Shown in pieces: positions 33,870 to 42,840 of a DNA stretch of 64,000 nucleotides (the first letter of the stretch is position 1; every line of letters begins with the position of its first letter). Source of the DNA: Cloacibacterium sp046296655. GTDB lineage: Bacteria; Bacteroidota; Bacteroidia; Flavobacteriales; Weeksellaceae. Where the stretch lies: assembly GCA_046296655.1 (NCBI GenBank), contig JBKBLE010000002.1, positions 1-64,000 on the forward strand, written 5' to 3'. The translations under genes were made by a program, and so were the position numbers. The notes beneath the pieces are model-generated. The model was not told the DNA's origin and did no database searches. It saw only the letters and a program-made list of their open reading frames with translations.

Positions 33870-35083
33870 TATTGATTTAAAAATTTCACTATAGAATAAC
33901 CAAGTTCTTTTCCTAAATTCACAGGAACCGCATTACCTATTTGTTTATATTGTTGTGCGATAGAACCAGCAAATTGCCAATCATCTGGAAACGTTTGAAT
34001 TCTAGCATATTCGCGAACTGTAAAAGGTCTAGTTTCATCTGGATGACAACGTTCAGTTTGTTTTTGAGCAGGACTACAAGTAAGTGTAAGACAAGGCTCA
34101 TCCCAACCAATTCTACGTGCAATACCCGTTTTACCACCACCAAGATGAAAACTTCCTCCCAAGAATTTTTTTTGAATTTCTAATGGTAAATCTCTCCAAT
34201 AACCTTTTGGTGGAACTAAATCTAATACTTCAATTTTACTTTGTGGATATTTAGCACCTAGAGAATTTGGAACATCACAGTCAAAAAGTTCACCTTTTTT
34301 AAGAGCATCTTTTAAATTATAAATTTTCTTATAAGGTTTTGGATACTCATATTCTACATCAATATCTTTTCTAATCCCCACCAAAATTAATCTTTCTCTT
34401 TTCTGTGGCACTTTATAATTAATCGCTTTTAAAACCTCAACAGGAACTACATTGTAACCAATTTCATCTAAAATAGAAATCATCCCTTGAAGTGTTTTTC
34501 CATTATCGTGACTCAATAAGCCTTTTACATTTTCGCCAATACAAATCGGAGGATTTACTTCTTTTACAACTCTTGCAAATTCATAAAAAAGTGTTCCTCT
34601 TGCATCGTTTAATCCTAACTTTTTTCCCGCATAACTAAAAGCTTGGCAAGGAAATCCACCTGTTACTACATCAATTTTATTTTCAAATTCTGTAAAACTA
34701 AAATCCTTAATATCACCTTCTAATACATTCCAATTAGGACGATTCTTTCTTAGAGTTTCGCAAGCCCATTTATCAATTTCATTTAAAGCAACACATTTTA
34801 AACCCGCTTTTTCCAATCCTATAGCTAAACCTCCAGCTCCTGCAAATAGTTCTAAAACAGTATAATTATCATTTGGATCTACAAAATTAATATCTGAATT
34901 TTCAAAATCAGAATCTACAAAATCTGCAAAAAGGTTATCAATATCAGACTTTTTGTAAACTCTATAATTGCTTACAGGCTCACGTACAGCCAAAAGTTTA
35001 CCTTCTCTATCCCATCTTCTTAATGTTTCTTTACTTTTTCCAATATATTCAGAAGTTTCAGCCAACGTAAGATATTCTTTCAT
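33845..35083 (-). CDS. C5-cytosine DNA methyltransferase with N-terminal MerR-like HTH
   Basis: 412 residues from ATG 35083 (a TTG two codons earlier is less likely). Residues 1-55 form a helix-turn-helix of the excisionase/MerR type: YLTLAETSEYIGKSKETLRR. Then the methyltransferase: motif I LELFAGAGGLA (FAGAGG at 80-85), motif IV GGFPCQAFSYAG (catalytic C146), motif VI CIGENVKGLL, motif VIII VPQKRERLILVG and motif X QIGNAVPVNLG. It should protect the site cut by the neighbouring enzyme, probably GGNCC. The HTH may let it repress its own or the endonuclease promoter. Confidence 0.92.
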   Translation of the reverse strand: MKEYLTLAETSEYIGKSKETLRRWDREGKLLAVREPVSNYRVYKKSDIDNLFADFVDSDFENSDINFVDPNDNYTVLELFAGAGGLAIGLEKAGLKCVALNEIDKWACETLRKNRPNWNVLEGDIKDFSFTEFENKIDVVTGGFPCQAFSYAGKKLGLNDARGTLFYEFARVVKEVNPPICIGENVKGLLSHDNGKTLQGMISILDEIGYNVVPVEVLKAINYKVPQKRERLILVGIRKDIDVEYEYPKPYKKIYNLKDALKKGELFDCDVPNSLGAKYPQSKIEVLDLVPPKGYWRDLPLEIQKKFLGGSFHLGGGKTGIARRIGWDEPCLTLTCSPAQKQTERCHPDETRPFTVREYARIQTFPDDWQFAGSIAQQYKQIGNAVPVNLGKELGYSIVKFLNQYYSLSKPK

Positions 35084-35114
35084 AACCAAATTATTTAACC
35101 TTATACAATGGTTA

Positions 35115-35122
35115 CAAATATA
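35115..35122 (-). promoter_or_regulatory. -7 element for the methyltransferase (TATATTTG)
   Basis: Minus strand TATATTTG, 31 nt before the ATG at 35083. No well-placed -33 TTG. Confidence 0.45.
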
Positions 35123-35189
35123 TAAATATATTTTTCATTAAAAAAATCGTTTTTTTTAATTCTTCGCTCGCAATTACGGTTCGGATTTC

Positions 35190-35335
35190 GCGGCCCGGCG
35201 AAAGCGGAGCTCTTTTTTCTGTATGATGGTGGTTTCAAATTTCTAGAAATATTCAAAAAATTACTGCTCTTCAGGTTATTCTGCTCATTATGACAGAAAA
35301 AAAGCGGGAGCTGTAGACGGAAATGCCGCCCAAAT
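35190..35335. repeat. Structured repeat family 1, copy C
   Basis: It starts GCGGCCCGGCGAAAGCGGAG and ends AATGCCGCCCAAAT. The outer stem is GCGGC/GCCGC, a compensated change from GCAGC/GCTGC in A and B. The inner stem TTTTTTCTGT pairs with ACAGAAAAAA (about 35211-35220 and 35293-35302). It lies at the broken end of the DUF2779 remnant. Confidence 0.75.
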
Positions 35336-35336
35336 A

Positions 35337-35927
35337 AAAACAAAAAAATCCCCCTTGAAAAACCGGCAACAAATCTACTACTCTACTCACTAAATTTTTT
35401 AAAAACGGAGCGTCTTCGGGAAACATGTTTGCCAATTCATTTAATCTTACTACTTCAAAACTCTGATTATACGTGACAATATTTCCATCGGTTCCGAAAT
35501 CTAGTTTGAGTTGCTCTACCAATAATTTCAGTGGATTTTTACCATTAGAAAAATCTTCAGGATGGGCTAAAAATTCTTTGTGTGAAAGTTTGCCATCTTC
35601 TTCTAAAATATGCAAGGAATACTGAAACGGAACTTGCTGATAAGGTCTCGTTCCGTCCAGAACAGGAATGGCAGGGAAAACAGTTTCAAAATCAAAGAAA
35701 TACAAGGGAAACTGCCAAGAAGAAATCATATTCTTGATGGCTTCTTTATTGATGTACTGCTCTTGATTTCTCAATCCTTTTCTTTGTAAATGTTGAAAAT
35801 GTGTAAGCGGAAAATCATCTTCTATGTCTTCAATTTTTAGAATTCCTTGCTCATATAATTCCCATGCTTTATTGCCACCACGATACAGTTCAAATACAGA
35901 ATTTTCGGGAATGTGTTTCCAACAATG
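35337..35927 (-). pseudogene. DUF2779 gene remnant, truncated at both ends
   Basis: An open frame continues from a stop codon at 35928-35930 through HCWKHIPENSVFELYRG, FFDFETVFPAIPVLDGTRPY and VTYNQSFEVVRLNELANMF, typical of DUF2779 (RNase-H-like Asp-Phe-Glu). It then runs into repeat copy C, where translation continues with unrelated residues to a stop at 35271. No start codon lies near the left end, since the frame opens after a stop next to the inverted-repeat element (35963-36114). So both the N-terminal part (before the CWKH segment) and the C-terminal part are missing. It is a dead gene fragment. Confidence 0.75.
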
Positions 35928-35962
35928 TTAGCCGTAATATTATCAAAAAAGGCGTTTAAATT

Positions 35963-36114
35963 TTTGAATGTCCGTTTAGTGTCATAAAGTACTAAATTTT
36001 ATGGTTTAGAAAAATTTGACAAAAGTAACTGATTGATTTTCAATAATATTTAATTTTTATAAATCTTCAAAATTGTTTCAAAATTGCAATTATGCTTTAA
36101 AACGGACATTCAAA
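35963..36114. mobile_element. MITE-like element with 15-bp terminal inverted repeats
   Basis: TTTGAATGTCCGTTT (35963-35977) and its exact complement AAACGGACATTCAAA (36100-36114) bound about 152 bp of AT-rich DNA with no open frame. It lies between the broken DUF2779 remnant and the WYL gene. A target-site duplication was not clear. It may be an IS-derived non-autonomous element or a remnant. Confidence 0.6.
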
Positions 36115-36127
36115 TATTTTTTAGCAA

Positions 36128-37045
36128 TTACAAAAAATTCTTGAGCATGATTTCTACTTCTTCTTTCATTTCCTTTTTGAAAGATTCTGGAGCCAGAATT
36201 TGCACCCGTTTTCCGTAAGAGAGAATTTCTCTTTGGAAATCATAAGTAGGCACTACAAAAACTTTAAAAACCGTCTCGTTTTCATCTTCAGAAATAATGG
36301 TTTGTGAATGATGCAATGGCAAAGCTTTTACATAATTGGCTTGTTCATTATCAAACTTCAATAGAATTTCTTGGGGCAAAGCTCCGTCTGCACTGATGAT
36401 ACCGAAAGAATTTTTGTACATTTCTTCTATATTAATTTCTTCTCTTGTAAAACTTGCTGTGGTAATATCTAGGTCCGAAATACGGTCTAAACCAAAGGTT
36501 TTCAAGAAAAAAGAACCATCTTTTGATTTGTAATCTGCAGCCAAAAGATACCATCTGTTTTTAAATTCCTTTAATGCATAAGGTGTTACTACTTTGGAAG
36601 ATTTTTCGTTTTCCCAAAATTTTTGGTAACTGAAGGTGATGACTTTTTTCTGAGTAATGGCATGCACAATTTCGTTTAAATATTCTAAACCTCTGGCTCT
36701 TCTTGGCTCGAAGAACATGACGTCTGTTTTATCTTGCGTTTCACGATAGGCTTGTACCAAAAGCAATTGGTCAAAAACACTTTCCTGAGAAAGTTCTAGT
36801 TCTTCTTGCTCTATAAAATGTACATTTCGCTTTCTAGAAAATGAAATCTGTATCCCAAAAACATCTGCAATGGCAACTTTGTCTCGCTGAAAAGTGCGTT
36901 CTGTAAATTTAAGCGTGAGACCTTTTTCTTGAAATTTTTCTTCTAAAAAATCATAAATTTCTTCGTAAGATGCGCCTCTTTCTTTTCTTCTTCTTAATAA
37001 TTGTTCTATTAAAACTAAGCGAAGCATTTGTTCATTTTTGGCCAT
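36128..37045 (-). CDS. WYL-domain transcriptional regulator
   Basis: 305 residues. The N-terminal winged helix-turn-helix (1-60; RLVLIEQLLRRRKERGASYE) is followed by the WYL domain (about 140-230; VVTPYALKEFKNRWYLLAAD, the family's ligand-sensing core) and a WCX-type C-terminal extension (YDFQREILSYGKRVQILAPE). Such regulators often bind nucleic-acid or nucleotide ligands and frequently sit near defence systems. Here they lie about 1 kb from the restriction-modification genes. What it regulates is not shown. Confidence 0.85.
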   Translation of the reverse strand: MAKNEQMLRLVLIEQLLRRRKERGASYEEIYDFLEEKFQEKGLTLKFTERTFQRDKVAIADVFGIQISFSRKRNVHFIEQEELELSQESVFDQLLLVQAYRETQDKTDVMFFEPRRARGLEYLNEIVHAITQKKVITFSYQKFWENEKSSKVVTPYALKEFKNRWYLLAADYKSKDGSFFLKTFGLDRISDLDITTASFTREEINIEEMYKNSFGIISADGALPQEILLKFDNEQANYVKALPLHHSQTIISEDENETVFKVFVVPTYDFQREILSYGKRVQILAPESFKKEMKEEVEIMLKNFL

Positions 37046-37110
37046 AAGATTTGGTTTTTAGGTTCATTATTCTTTTCTATGAACCAAAGTTAAGCAAACA
37101 GAACGTCAAT

Positions 37111-37882
37111 TTAAGTCGTTTTAATACAAATTGTGATTTTTTTCTCTTCCACGAGTTTATCATTCAAAAAACACTTCTTATTGGCTTCTGTATAACCATC
37201 AGTCAGAAATCTATATTGAAATAACTGACTGTTAAATCCTTTTTCGTCATCAAATTCTTGGAATAACAATTTCCCTTCTTCATCAAAATTTTTAAACGCT
37301 TTTCTTTTTTTAGCTCCTAGAAAATAAAAATCACAATCAAATGAATGAGAAAATCTTCTTTCGGAATAGACACAGTCATTGTTTTTCAAAATTTGAGCTT
37401 TTACATTCTGTTTTTTATCTGTGATGATGATTTCTTCAAAATCATTTTCTTTTTTGATAAAAGGAGTCTTCAACCAACCATCGGGAAGCTGACCTTTCCA
37501 AAAATATTTATAAAAACACAACTGACCTTTTTCCTCTAATGTAAAATGATGAAAGGTTTGTTCATAGAAAATACTGTTTTGGGAAAAAAGAGATTTTGGT
37601 CTTTTATACGAATCACAATTTGTCACTTTTCCTTTTTCATCAAAGAGGGTAATGGTGTAATTTTCTGTTTCATTTTCTATTTTATTGGATTCAAAAAAAT
37701 AAAAAATATTTCCATTTTCAAATCGTTTTTCTTTGACGATTTTTTGGTTTCCATCTAGCCAAACCTCCCGAAAATCATCTTTATAATAGATTAAAACGTT
37801 CCGAAATTTCTAAAACTTCATCTTTCTGAAAATCTGGCTCATATTCTAAAATATCTAAGTGATGATAGTTGAAAAATTTCAT
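37111..37882 (-). pseudogene. Hypothetical protein gene with a frameshift near 37815
   Basis: From an ATG at 37882, MKFFNYHHLDILEYEPDF, then QKDEVLE leads to ISERFNLL and a stop at about 37784. One base later in register a second frame opens with FRNVLIYYKDDFREVW and continues through the 171-residue open frame ending at 37111. Removing one base from the A/T run near 37810-37820 joins them into one protein of about 256 residues (LEFRNVLIYYKDD). The product has repeated GKLLF/EGKL type beta motifs, MORN-like, and no signal peptide. Either a real frameshift mutation or a sequencing error. Function unknown. Confidence 0.65.
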
Positions 37883-38011
37883 GGTATTGGATTTTTTTTA
37901 ATTTTAATGAAATCAATATTTCTTGGCAAAGAAAAAGCCTTACTGTGACAAAGTAAGACTTGGAGAAAAATTTTTATTTATGAACAATAATTTTAATTAG
38001 CGTTTAAATTT

Positions 38012-38200
38012 TCATTCCAATTTCTCTATTTTAAAATTGTGAAGATTTACAGAAAGCGGATTGCAAACAGTATCATATTTTTGTTCCACTGTAGCCGCTA
38101 TTTTCATTCTATTTTCTAATAAAAGTAGAGGATTATTCTGCGCAATGCACTCTACTTCCACTACCCAATTCTTCTGAAGAATCGTAGAAAAAGTATTCAA
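38012..38200 (-). pseudogene. Small hypothetical ORF, probably a gene remnant
   Basis: 62 residues from a TTG; the frame continues upstream to a stop without an ATG. The sequence (NWVVEVECIAQNNPLLLLEN) looks protein-like, but the lack of a start suggests a 3' fragment. I do not recognise it. The stretch 37883-38253 has no other gene. Confidence 0.3.
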
Positions 38201-38253
38201 ATCTCTTATCGTAGTGAATCAATATTGTGGCATATTATGAATAAAAACAGTTC

Positions 38254-38484
38254 TTAAACTCTGAAATTGATCCAATTTCCCGAAAGTGGATTCAGTGAAT
38301 CATAAAAACCATTATCGGTAAAAATTACCATCAGATTTTTAGAACTCAACAAATAATGCATGGTAGCTTCGAAACTTTTAAATGATGTAAAGTTCTTTGC
38401 AGTAGTTCTTTTAATCAATAATTCTTTTCTGTTTTCTGGATTAATCTTAAACGTAAATCCTTTAAATTCTACAATTTGTGCCAT
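38254..38484 (-). CDS. Small hypothetical protein, 76 residues
   Basis: From the ATG at 38484 (the open frame reaches 38523, but MAQIVEFKGFTFKINPENRK is a more convincing N-terminus). Alternating charged and hydrophobic beta-like residues throughout, no signal peptide, no Cys, no recognised domain. It lies between the frameshifted gene and dnaK with the same direction. Conservation unknown. Confidence 0.45.
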   Translation of the reverse strand: MAQIVEFKGFTFKINPENRKELLIKRTTAKNFTSFKSFEATMHYLLSSKNLMVIFTDNGFYDSLNPLSGNWINFRV

Positions 38485-38577
38485 AACTTTTTTTTTAACA
38501 AAGAAAACCAGAAGAAAAGTCAAAAGAAGTCGTTTGAAAATTCATGGCGTTTAATTTTAATAAAAACTTCACAAAAA

Positions 38578-38605
38578 AAATCCCAACCATTAGAGATTGG
38601 GATTT
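38578..38605 (-). terminator. dnaK terminator
   Basis: AAATCCCAA (38578-38586) pairs with TTGGGATTT (38597-38605), preceded by an A run (U run on the minus transcript). It lies 22 nt past the dnaK stop. Confidence 0.8.
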
Positions 38606-38626
38606 GATATTAATATTTATCGTGAT

Positions 38627-40525
38627 TTATTTCACTTCTTCGAAATCTGCATCTTGTACATTATCACCTGCATTTGCTCCCGGAGTTTCAGGTTGCGGTT
38701 GCGCTTCTTGAGTCGCTTTGTACAATTCTTCTGAAGCTGCCATCCAAGCTGCGTCTAATGCTTCTAACTTAGGTCTAATAGCATCTGCATCTTTGGTTTC
38801 GTAAGCAGCTTTCAATTCTGTGTGAGCTGCTTCGATTGCTGCTTTCTTATCTGCAGATAATTTTTCTCCAAATTCTTTTAATTGTTTTTCTGTTTGGAAA
38901 ATCATTCCATCAGCTTTATTGATGGTTTCTGCATCTTCTTTTCTCTTCGCATCTGCTGCTGCATTTTCTTCTGCTTCTTTTTTCATTCTTTCGATTTCTG
39001 CCTCAGAAAGTCCAGAAGATGCTTGGATTTTGATAGATTGTTCTTTACCTGTTCCTTTATCTTTAGCAGAAACGTGTAGAATACCGTTTGCATCAATGTC
39101 AAAAGTTACCTCAATTTGTGGAACTCCTCTTGGTGCAGGTGGAATATCTACTAAATCAAATCTACCAATTTCTTTGTTGTCATTAAACATTGGTCTTTCT
39201 CCTTGTCCTACTCTGATGGTTACCGCAGGCTGATTATCACTTGCTGTAGAGAAAATTTCTGATTTTCTAGTAGGAATGGTAGTATTCGCTTCAATTAATT
39301 TAGTGAAAACCGAACCCATTGTTTCGATACCTAGAGAAAGCGGAGTTACGTCTAATAAAAGAACGTCTTTTACATCACCTGTTAAAACTCCCCCTTGAAT
39401 TGCAGCACCAATTGCTACTACTTCGTCAGGATTTACTCCTTTTGAAGGCGCTTTTCCAAAGAATTTTTCTACTGCTTCTTGAATTGCAGGAATTCTGGTA
39501 GAACCTCCTACTAAGATGATTTCGTCAATATCAGAAGTGCTCATTCCAGCATTTTTAAGAGCAGTTTTACATGGTTCGATGGTTCTTTGAATTAAATCAT
39601 GTGCCAATTGCTCAAATTTAGCTCTGGTCAACGTTTTCACTAAGTGTTTAGGACCAGTTGCAGTAGCGGTGATGTATGGTAAGTTGATTTCAGTTTGAGT
39701 AGAAGAAGACAATTCAATTTTTGCTTTTTCAGCAGCTTCTTTTAAACGTTGAAGTGCAATAGCATCAGATTTAAGATCTACACCTTCTTCAGCTTTAAAT
39801 TCATCTGCCATCCAGTCGATGATTACGTTATCAAAGTCATCTCCACCAAGGTGAGTATCACCATCAGTAGCTTTTACTTCGAAAGATGCGTTACCATCTA
39901 CTTCGTACATTTCTAATACAGAAACGTCGTGAGTACCACCACCACAGTCGAAAACTACTACATTTAAATCTTTTTTACCAACTTTATCCAATCCGTAAGC
40001 TAAAGCTGCAGCAGTAGGTTCGTTGATGATTCTTTCTACTTTAAGACCAGCGATTTCACCAGCTTCTTTGGTAGCTTGTCTCTGCGCATCGTTAAAGTAT
40101 GCAGGAACCGTAATTACTGCTCTGGTTACTTCTTGACCAAGGAAATCTTCAGCAGTTTTCTTCATTTTTTGAAGAATCATTGCAGAAATTTCTTGTGGTG
40201 TATATTCTCTATCGTCTATTTTTACTTTTACAGTATCATTTGGCCCTGCCACTACTGCATAAGGAACTCTAGAGATTTCTTCTTTATCTTTAGAAAACTG
40301 TGTCCCGATGAATCTTTTGATAGAGTAAATTGTTTTTTTAGGATTCGTTACTGCTTGTCTTTTTGCAGGATCACCTACTTTTCTTTCTCCATCTTCTGTA
40401 AATGCTACAATAGATGGTGTGGTTCTTTTACCTTCTGCATTTGGGATAACTACAGGATCTTTACCTTCCATTACCGCAACGCAAGAGTTGGTCGTACCTA
40501 AATCAATTCCGATAATTTTGCTCAT
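38627..40525 (-). CDS. dnaK: Chaperone DnaK (Hsp70)
   Basis: 632 residues, cytoplasmic ATP-dependent chaperone. The nucleotide-binding domain has GIDLGTTNSCVAVMEG at the N-terminus, the VFDCGGGTHDVSVLEM phosphate motif (DxGGGT, here CGGGT), and the IILVGGSTRIPAIQ adenosine motif. The substrate-binding domain has LLLDVTPLSLGIETMG and a Gly-rich/Ala-rich C-terminal lid, ending in NVQDADFEEVK. No grpE or dnaJ gene is adjacent. The long antisense frames seen here are shadows. Confidence 0.98.
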   Translation of the reverse strand: MSKIIGIDLGTTNSCVAVMEGKDPVVIPNAEGKRTTPSIVAFTEDGERKVGDPAKRQAVTNPKKTIYSIKRFIGTQFSKDKEEISRVPYAVVAGPNDTVKVKIDDREYTPQEISAMILQKMKKTAEDFLGQEVTRAVITVPAYFNDAQRQATKEAGEIAGLKVERIINEPTAAALAYGLDKVGKKDLNVVVFDCGGGTHDVSVLEMYEVDGNASFEVKATDGDTHLGGDDFDNVIIDWMADEFKAEEGVDLKSDAIALQRLKEAAEKAKIELSSSTQTEINLPYITATATGPKHLVKTLTRAKFEQLAHDLIQRTIEPCKTALKNAGMSTSDIDEIILVGGSTRIPAIQEAVEKFFGKAPSKGVNPDEVVAIGAAIQGGVLTGDVKDVLLLDVTPLSLGIETMGSVFTKLIEANTTIPTRKSEIFSTASDNQPAVTIRVGQGERPMFNDNKEIGRFDLVDIPPAPRGVPQIEVTFDIDANGILHVSAKDKGTGKEQSIKIQASSGLSEAEIERMKKEAEENAAADAKRKEDAETINKADGMIFQTEKQLKEFGEKLSADKKAAIEAAHTELKAAYETKDADAIRPKLEALDAAWMAASEELYKATQEAQPQPETPGANAGDNVQDADFEEVK

Positions 40526-40677
40526 AATATTTTTTATATTTTATTTTTTACTTAACTAATTTTACTTGGATTTCTCCAATTTTATACCATTGAGAAAATT
40601 GTGACAAATTGACATTTTCTTAAAAACTGTCATCTTTTAAATTCTCCATTTCACTTCTCTATTCACATATTTATCAT

Positions 40678-40685
40678 TATATTTG
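40678..40685 (+). promoter_or_regulatory. -7 element for ppk1 (TATATTTG)
   Basis: TATATTTG, 18 nt before the ATG at 40704. It overlaps a TTG (40683) that would otherwise be a possible earlier start, which supports the ATG. Confidence 0.55.
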
Positions 40686-40703
40686 GCTAAAATTTTTACA
40701 GAT

Positions 40704-42773
40704 ATGCCACAATTCAATCCTAGAGACATTACTTGGTTAGGTTTTAATGCAAGAGTTTTGCAAGAAGCGATGGACGAAACCGTTCCATTACACCTGAGAA
40801 TTAGATTTTTAGGGATTTTTTCTAATAATTTAGATGAATTTTTCCGAGTGCGAGTTGCAGGACTAAAAAGAGCACTAGAACTTAAAGATAAACTTGCAGT
40901 AGAAACGTTTTTTGACAAGCCTCAAAGAATTCTGGACAAAATCAATAAAATTGTCATCAAACAACAGGAAGATTTTGAAAAAACTTGGGACAAAATCCAA
41001 GAAGAAATGGCAGAGCAAAAAGTTTTCATTAAAACGCCTAAAAAACTCACCGAAAAACAGAAGGAATTTGTTAAAAAATATTTTGATGAAGAAGTAGAAA
41101 GCAACGTGATTCCTATTCTGCTTCATGACCATGCTCAACTGCCCTATTTGCGAGAAAAAAGCTTGTATCTAGGCATTGCAATGCGCAGAAAAGATTGGAA
41201 ATTCGAAACTAAATTTGCCATTATAGAAGTTCCAGCGAAAGCGAATGGAAGATTTGTCATTTTGCCAACCGAAAAACCTGAGGAAACTGACATAATGCTT
41301 CTAGAAGACGTCATTACCTTCAATTTACCGCACATTTTCTCATATTTCGGGTATGATGATTTCAAAGCAAATTCTTTTAAGGTGACTAAAGATGCAGAAT
41401 TTGACCTCGATAATGACATCAGAACCAGCTTTGTAGAAAAAATTGAAAAAGGCATCAAATCCAGAAGAAAAGGAAAACCTACGCGTTTTGTTTTTGACAA
41501 AGACATGGATAAATCTTTGGTGGAATTTCTCATCAAAAAACTCAATCTTACCAAAAGAGACAGCATTATTCCGGGTCAAAAAATTCATAATTTCAGACAT
41601 TTTATGGATTTTCCAGATGTTTTTAAAAATTATGAAAAACCAATAGAGAGAAGTTCTTTTACGCATCCAGAATTTGACCATGAAGGCAGAATTACAGATG
41701 TTATCGTAAAAAAAGATGTGCTTCTTACCTTTCCTTATCACACTTTTACACCAGTTATTGACTTGTTGAGAGAAGCTGCAATGGATCCAGATGTAAAGTC
41801 TATTCAAATCACGGCTTATAGATTAGCCAGCAATTCCAAAATTGTAAATGCACTGATTAATGCCGTGAGAAACGGAAAAGAAGTTACCGTAATGCTAGAA
41901 TTGCGCGCCAGATTTGATGAAGAAAATAACCTAGAATGGAAAGAAAGACTAGAAGAAGAAGGTGTAAAAGTTCTAGTAGGATTACCGAACAAAAAAGTGC
42001 ATGCAAAACTCTGTGTCATCAAAAAAAGAGTGAATAACAAGACCATTCAATATGGATTTGTAAGCACTGGAAACCTCAACGAAAAAACAGCTAAAATTTA
42101 TGTAGACCATTTGCTCATGACTTCTAACAGAGCAATTATGGCAGATATTAATAAAGTTTTCAACGTATTCAGAAAACCAAAAATAGACCCCGTTTTAGCA
42201 TTGAAATCTTGTAATCATTTATTGGTTTGTCCACATTTTATGAGAGAAAAAATTGTTTGGCATATTGACAAAGAAATTGAAGAAGCAAAAGCAGGCAGAA
42301 AAGCTGAAATGATTATAAAAGTTAACTCACTTTCGGATAAAGGTTTGATTAAAAAACTTTATGAAGCAGCGGAAGCGGGCGTAGAAATTAAAATGATTGT
42401 TCGCGGAATTTTCTGTGCAGTAGAACAGAAAACGTTCAAGAAAAAAATTCATGCCATCAGTATTGTAGATGAGTATTTAGAACATTCTAGGGTGATGTAT
42501 TTTTACAATAAAGGCAGTGAAGATGTTTATCTTTCTTCTGCGGATTGGATGACTCGAAACTTAGATTACAGAATAGAAGCTGCCGTAAAAGTTACCAAAA
42601 AAAATCTAAAAAAAGAACTAAAAGATTTATTAGAACTTCAATTGAAAGACAACGTAAAAGCCAGATTTCTAGATAAAGATTTGACCAATAAATATGTCAA
42701 AAACAACAAAAAACCATTCCGCAGTCAAATAGAAACGTATAAATACTTGAAAAAGAAAAAGGTAGAAGTATGA
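40704..42773 (+). CDS. ppk1: Polyphosphate kinase 1
   Basis: 689 residues, making inorganic polyphosphate from ATP (reversible). The start at 40704 is chosen over the TTG at 40683. The N-terminal domain has FNPRDITWLGFNARVLQEAM and FLGIFSNNLDEFFRVRVAGL. The PLD-like phosphate-transfer part carries KVHAKLCVIKK, with the phospho-accepting His. The C-terminal domains have YGFVSTGNLNEKTAKIY, KIDPVLALKSCNHLLVCPH and MTRNLDYRIEAAV. Found in many Bacteroidota as a phosphate store. With PhoBR, PafA and PAP2 nearby, it adds to a phosphate theme but shares no operon with them. Confidence 0.95.
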   Translation: MPQFNPRDITWLGFNARVLQEAMDETVPLHLRIRFLGIFSNNLDEFFRVRVAGLKRALELKDKLAVETFFDKPQRILDKINKIVIKQQEDFEKTWDKIQEEMAEQKVFIKTPKKLTEKQKEFVKKYFDEEVESNVIPILLHDHAQLPYLREKSLYLGIAMRRKDWKFETKFAIIEVPAKANGRFVILPTEKPEETDIMLLEDVITFNLPHIFSYFGYDDFKANSFKVTKDAEFDLDNDIRTSFVEKIEKGIKSRRKGKPTRFVFDKDMDKSLVEFLIKKLNLTKRDSIIPGQKIHNFRHFMDFPDVFKNYEKPIERSSFTHPEFDHEGRITDVIVKKDVLLTFPYHTFTPVIDLLREAAMDPDVKSIQITAYRLASNSKIVNALINAVRNGKEVTVMLELRARFDEENNLEWKERLEEEGVKVLVGLPNKKVHAKLCVIKKRVNNKTIQYGFVSTGNLNEKTAKIYVDHLLMTSNRAIMADINKVFNVFRKPKIDPVLALKSCNHLLVCPHFMREKIVWHIDKEIEEAKAGRKAEMIIKVNSLSDKGLIKKLYEAAEAGVEIKMIVRGIFCAVEQKTFKKKIHAISIVDEYLEHSRVMYFYNKGSEDVYLSSADWMTRNLDYRIEAAVKVTKKNLKKELKDLLELQLKDNVKARFLDKDLTNKYVKNNKKPFRSQIETYKYLKKKKVEV

Positions 42774-42840
42774 TGTATGATGTATAATGTCTGAAAATAT
42801 TAAACCATTTTTTAGGATTTTTGCCCCATAAATAATTATG

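Noticed and set aside
35101..35343. 80-residue minus-strand frame
   Set aside because: Translates repeat copy C only; no protein features.
38919..39233. 104-residue plus-strand frame inside dnaK
   Set aside because: Antisense shadow of a highly conserved gene; composition is that of a mirrored coding strand.
41144..41807. Several long minus-strand frames inside ppk1
   Set aside because: They are mutually overlapping shadows with no start context; the plus-strand ppk1 is secure.
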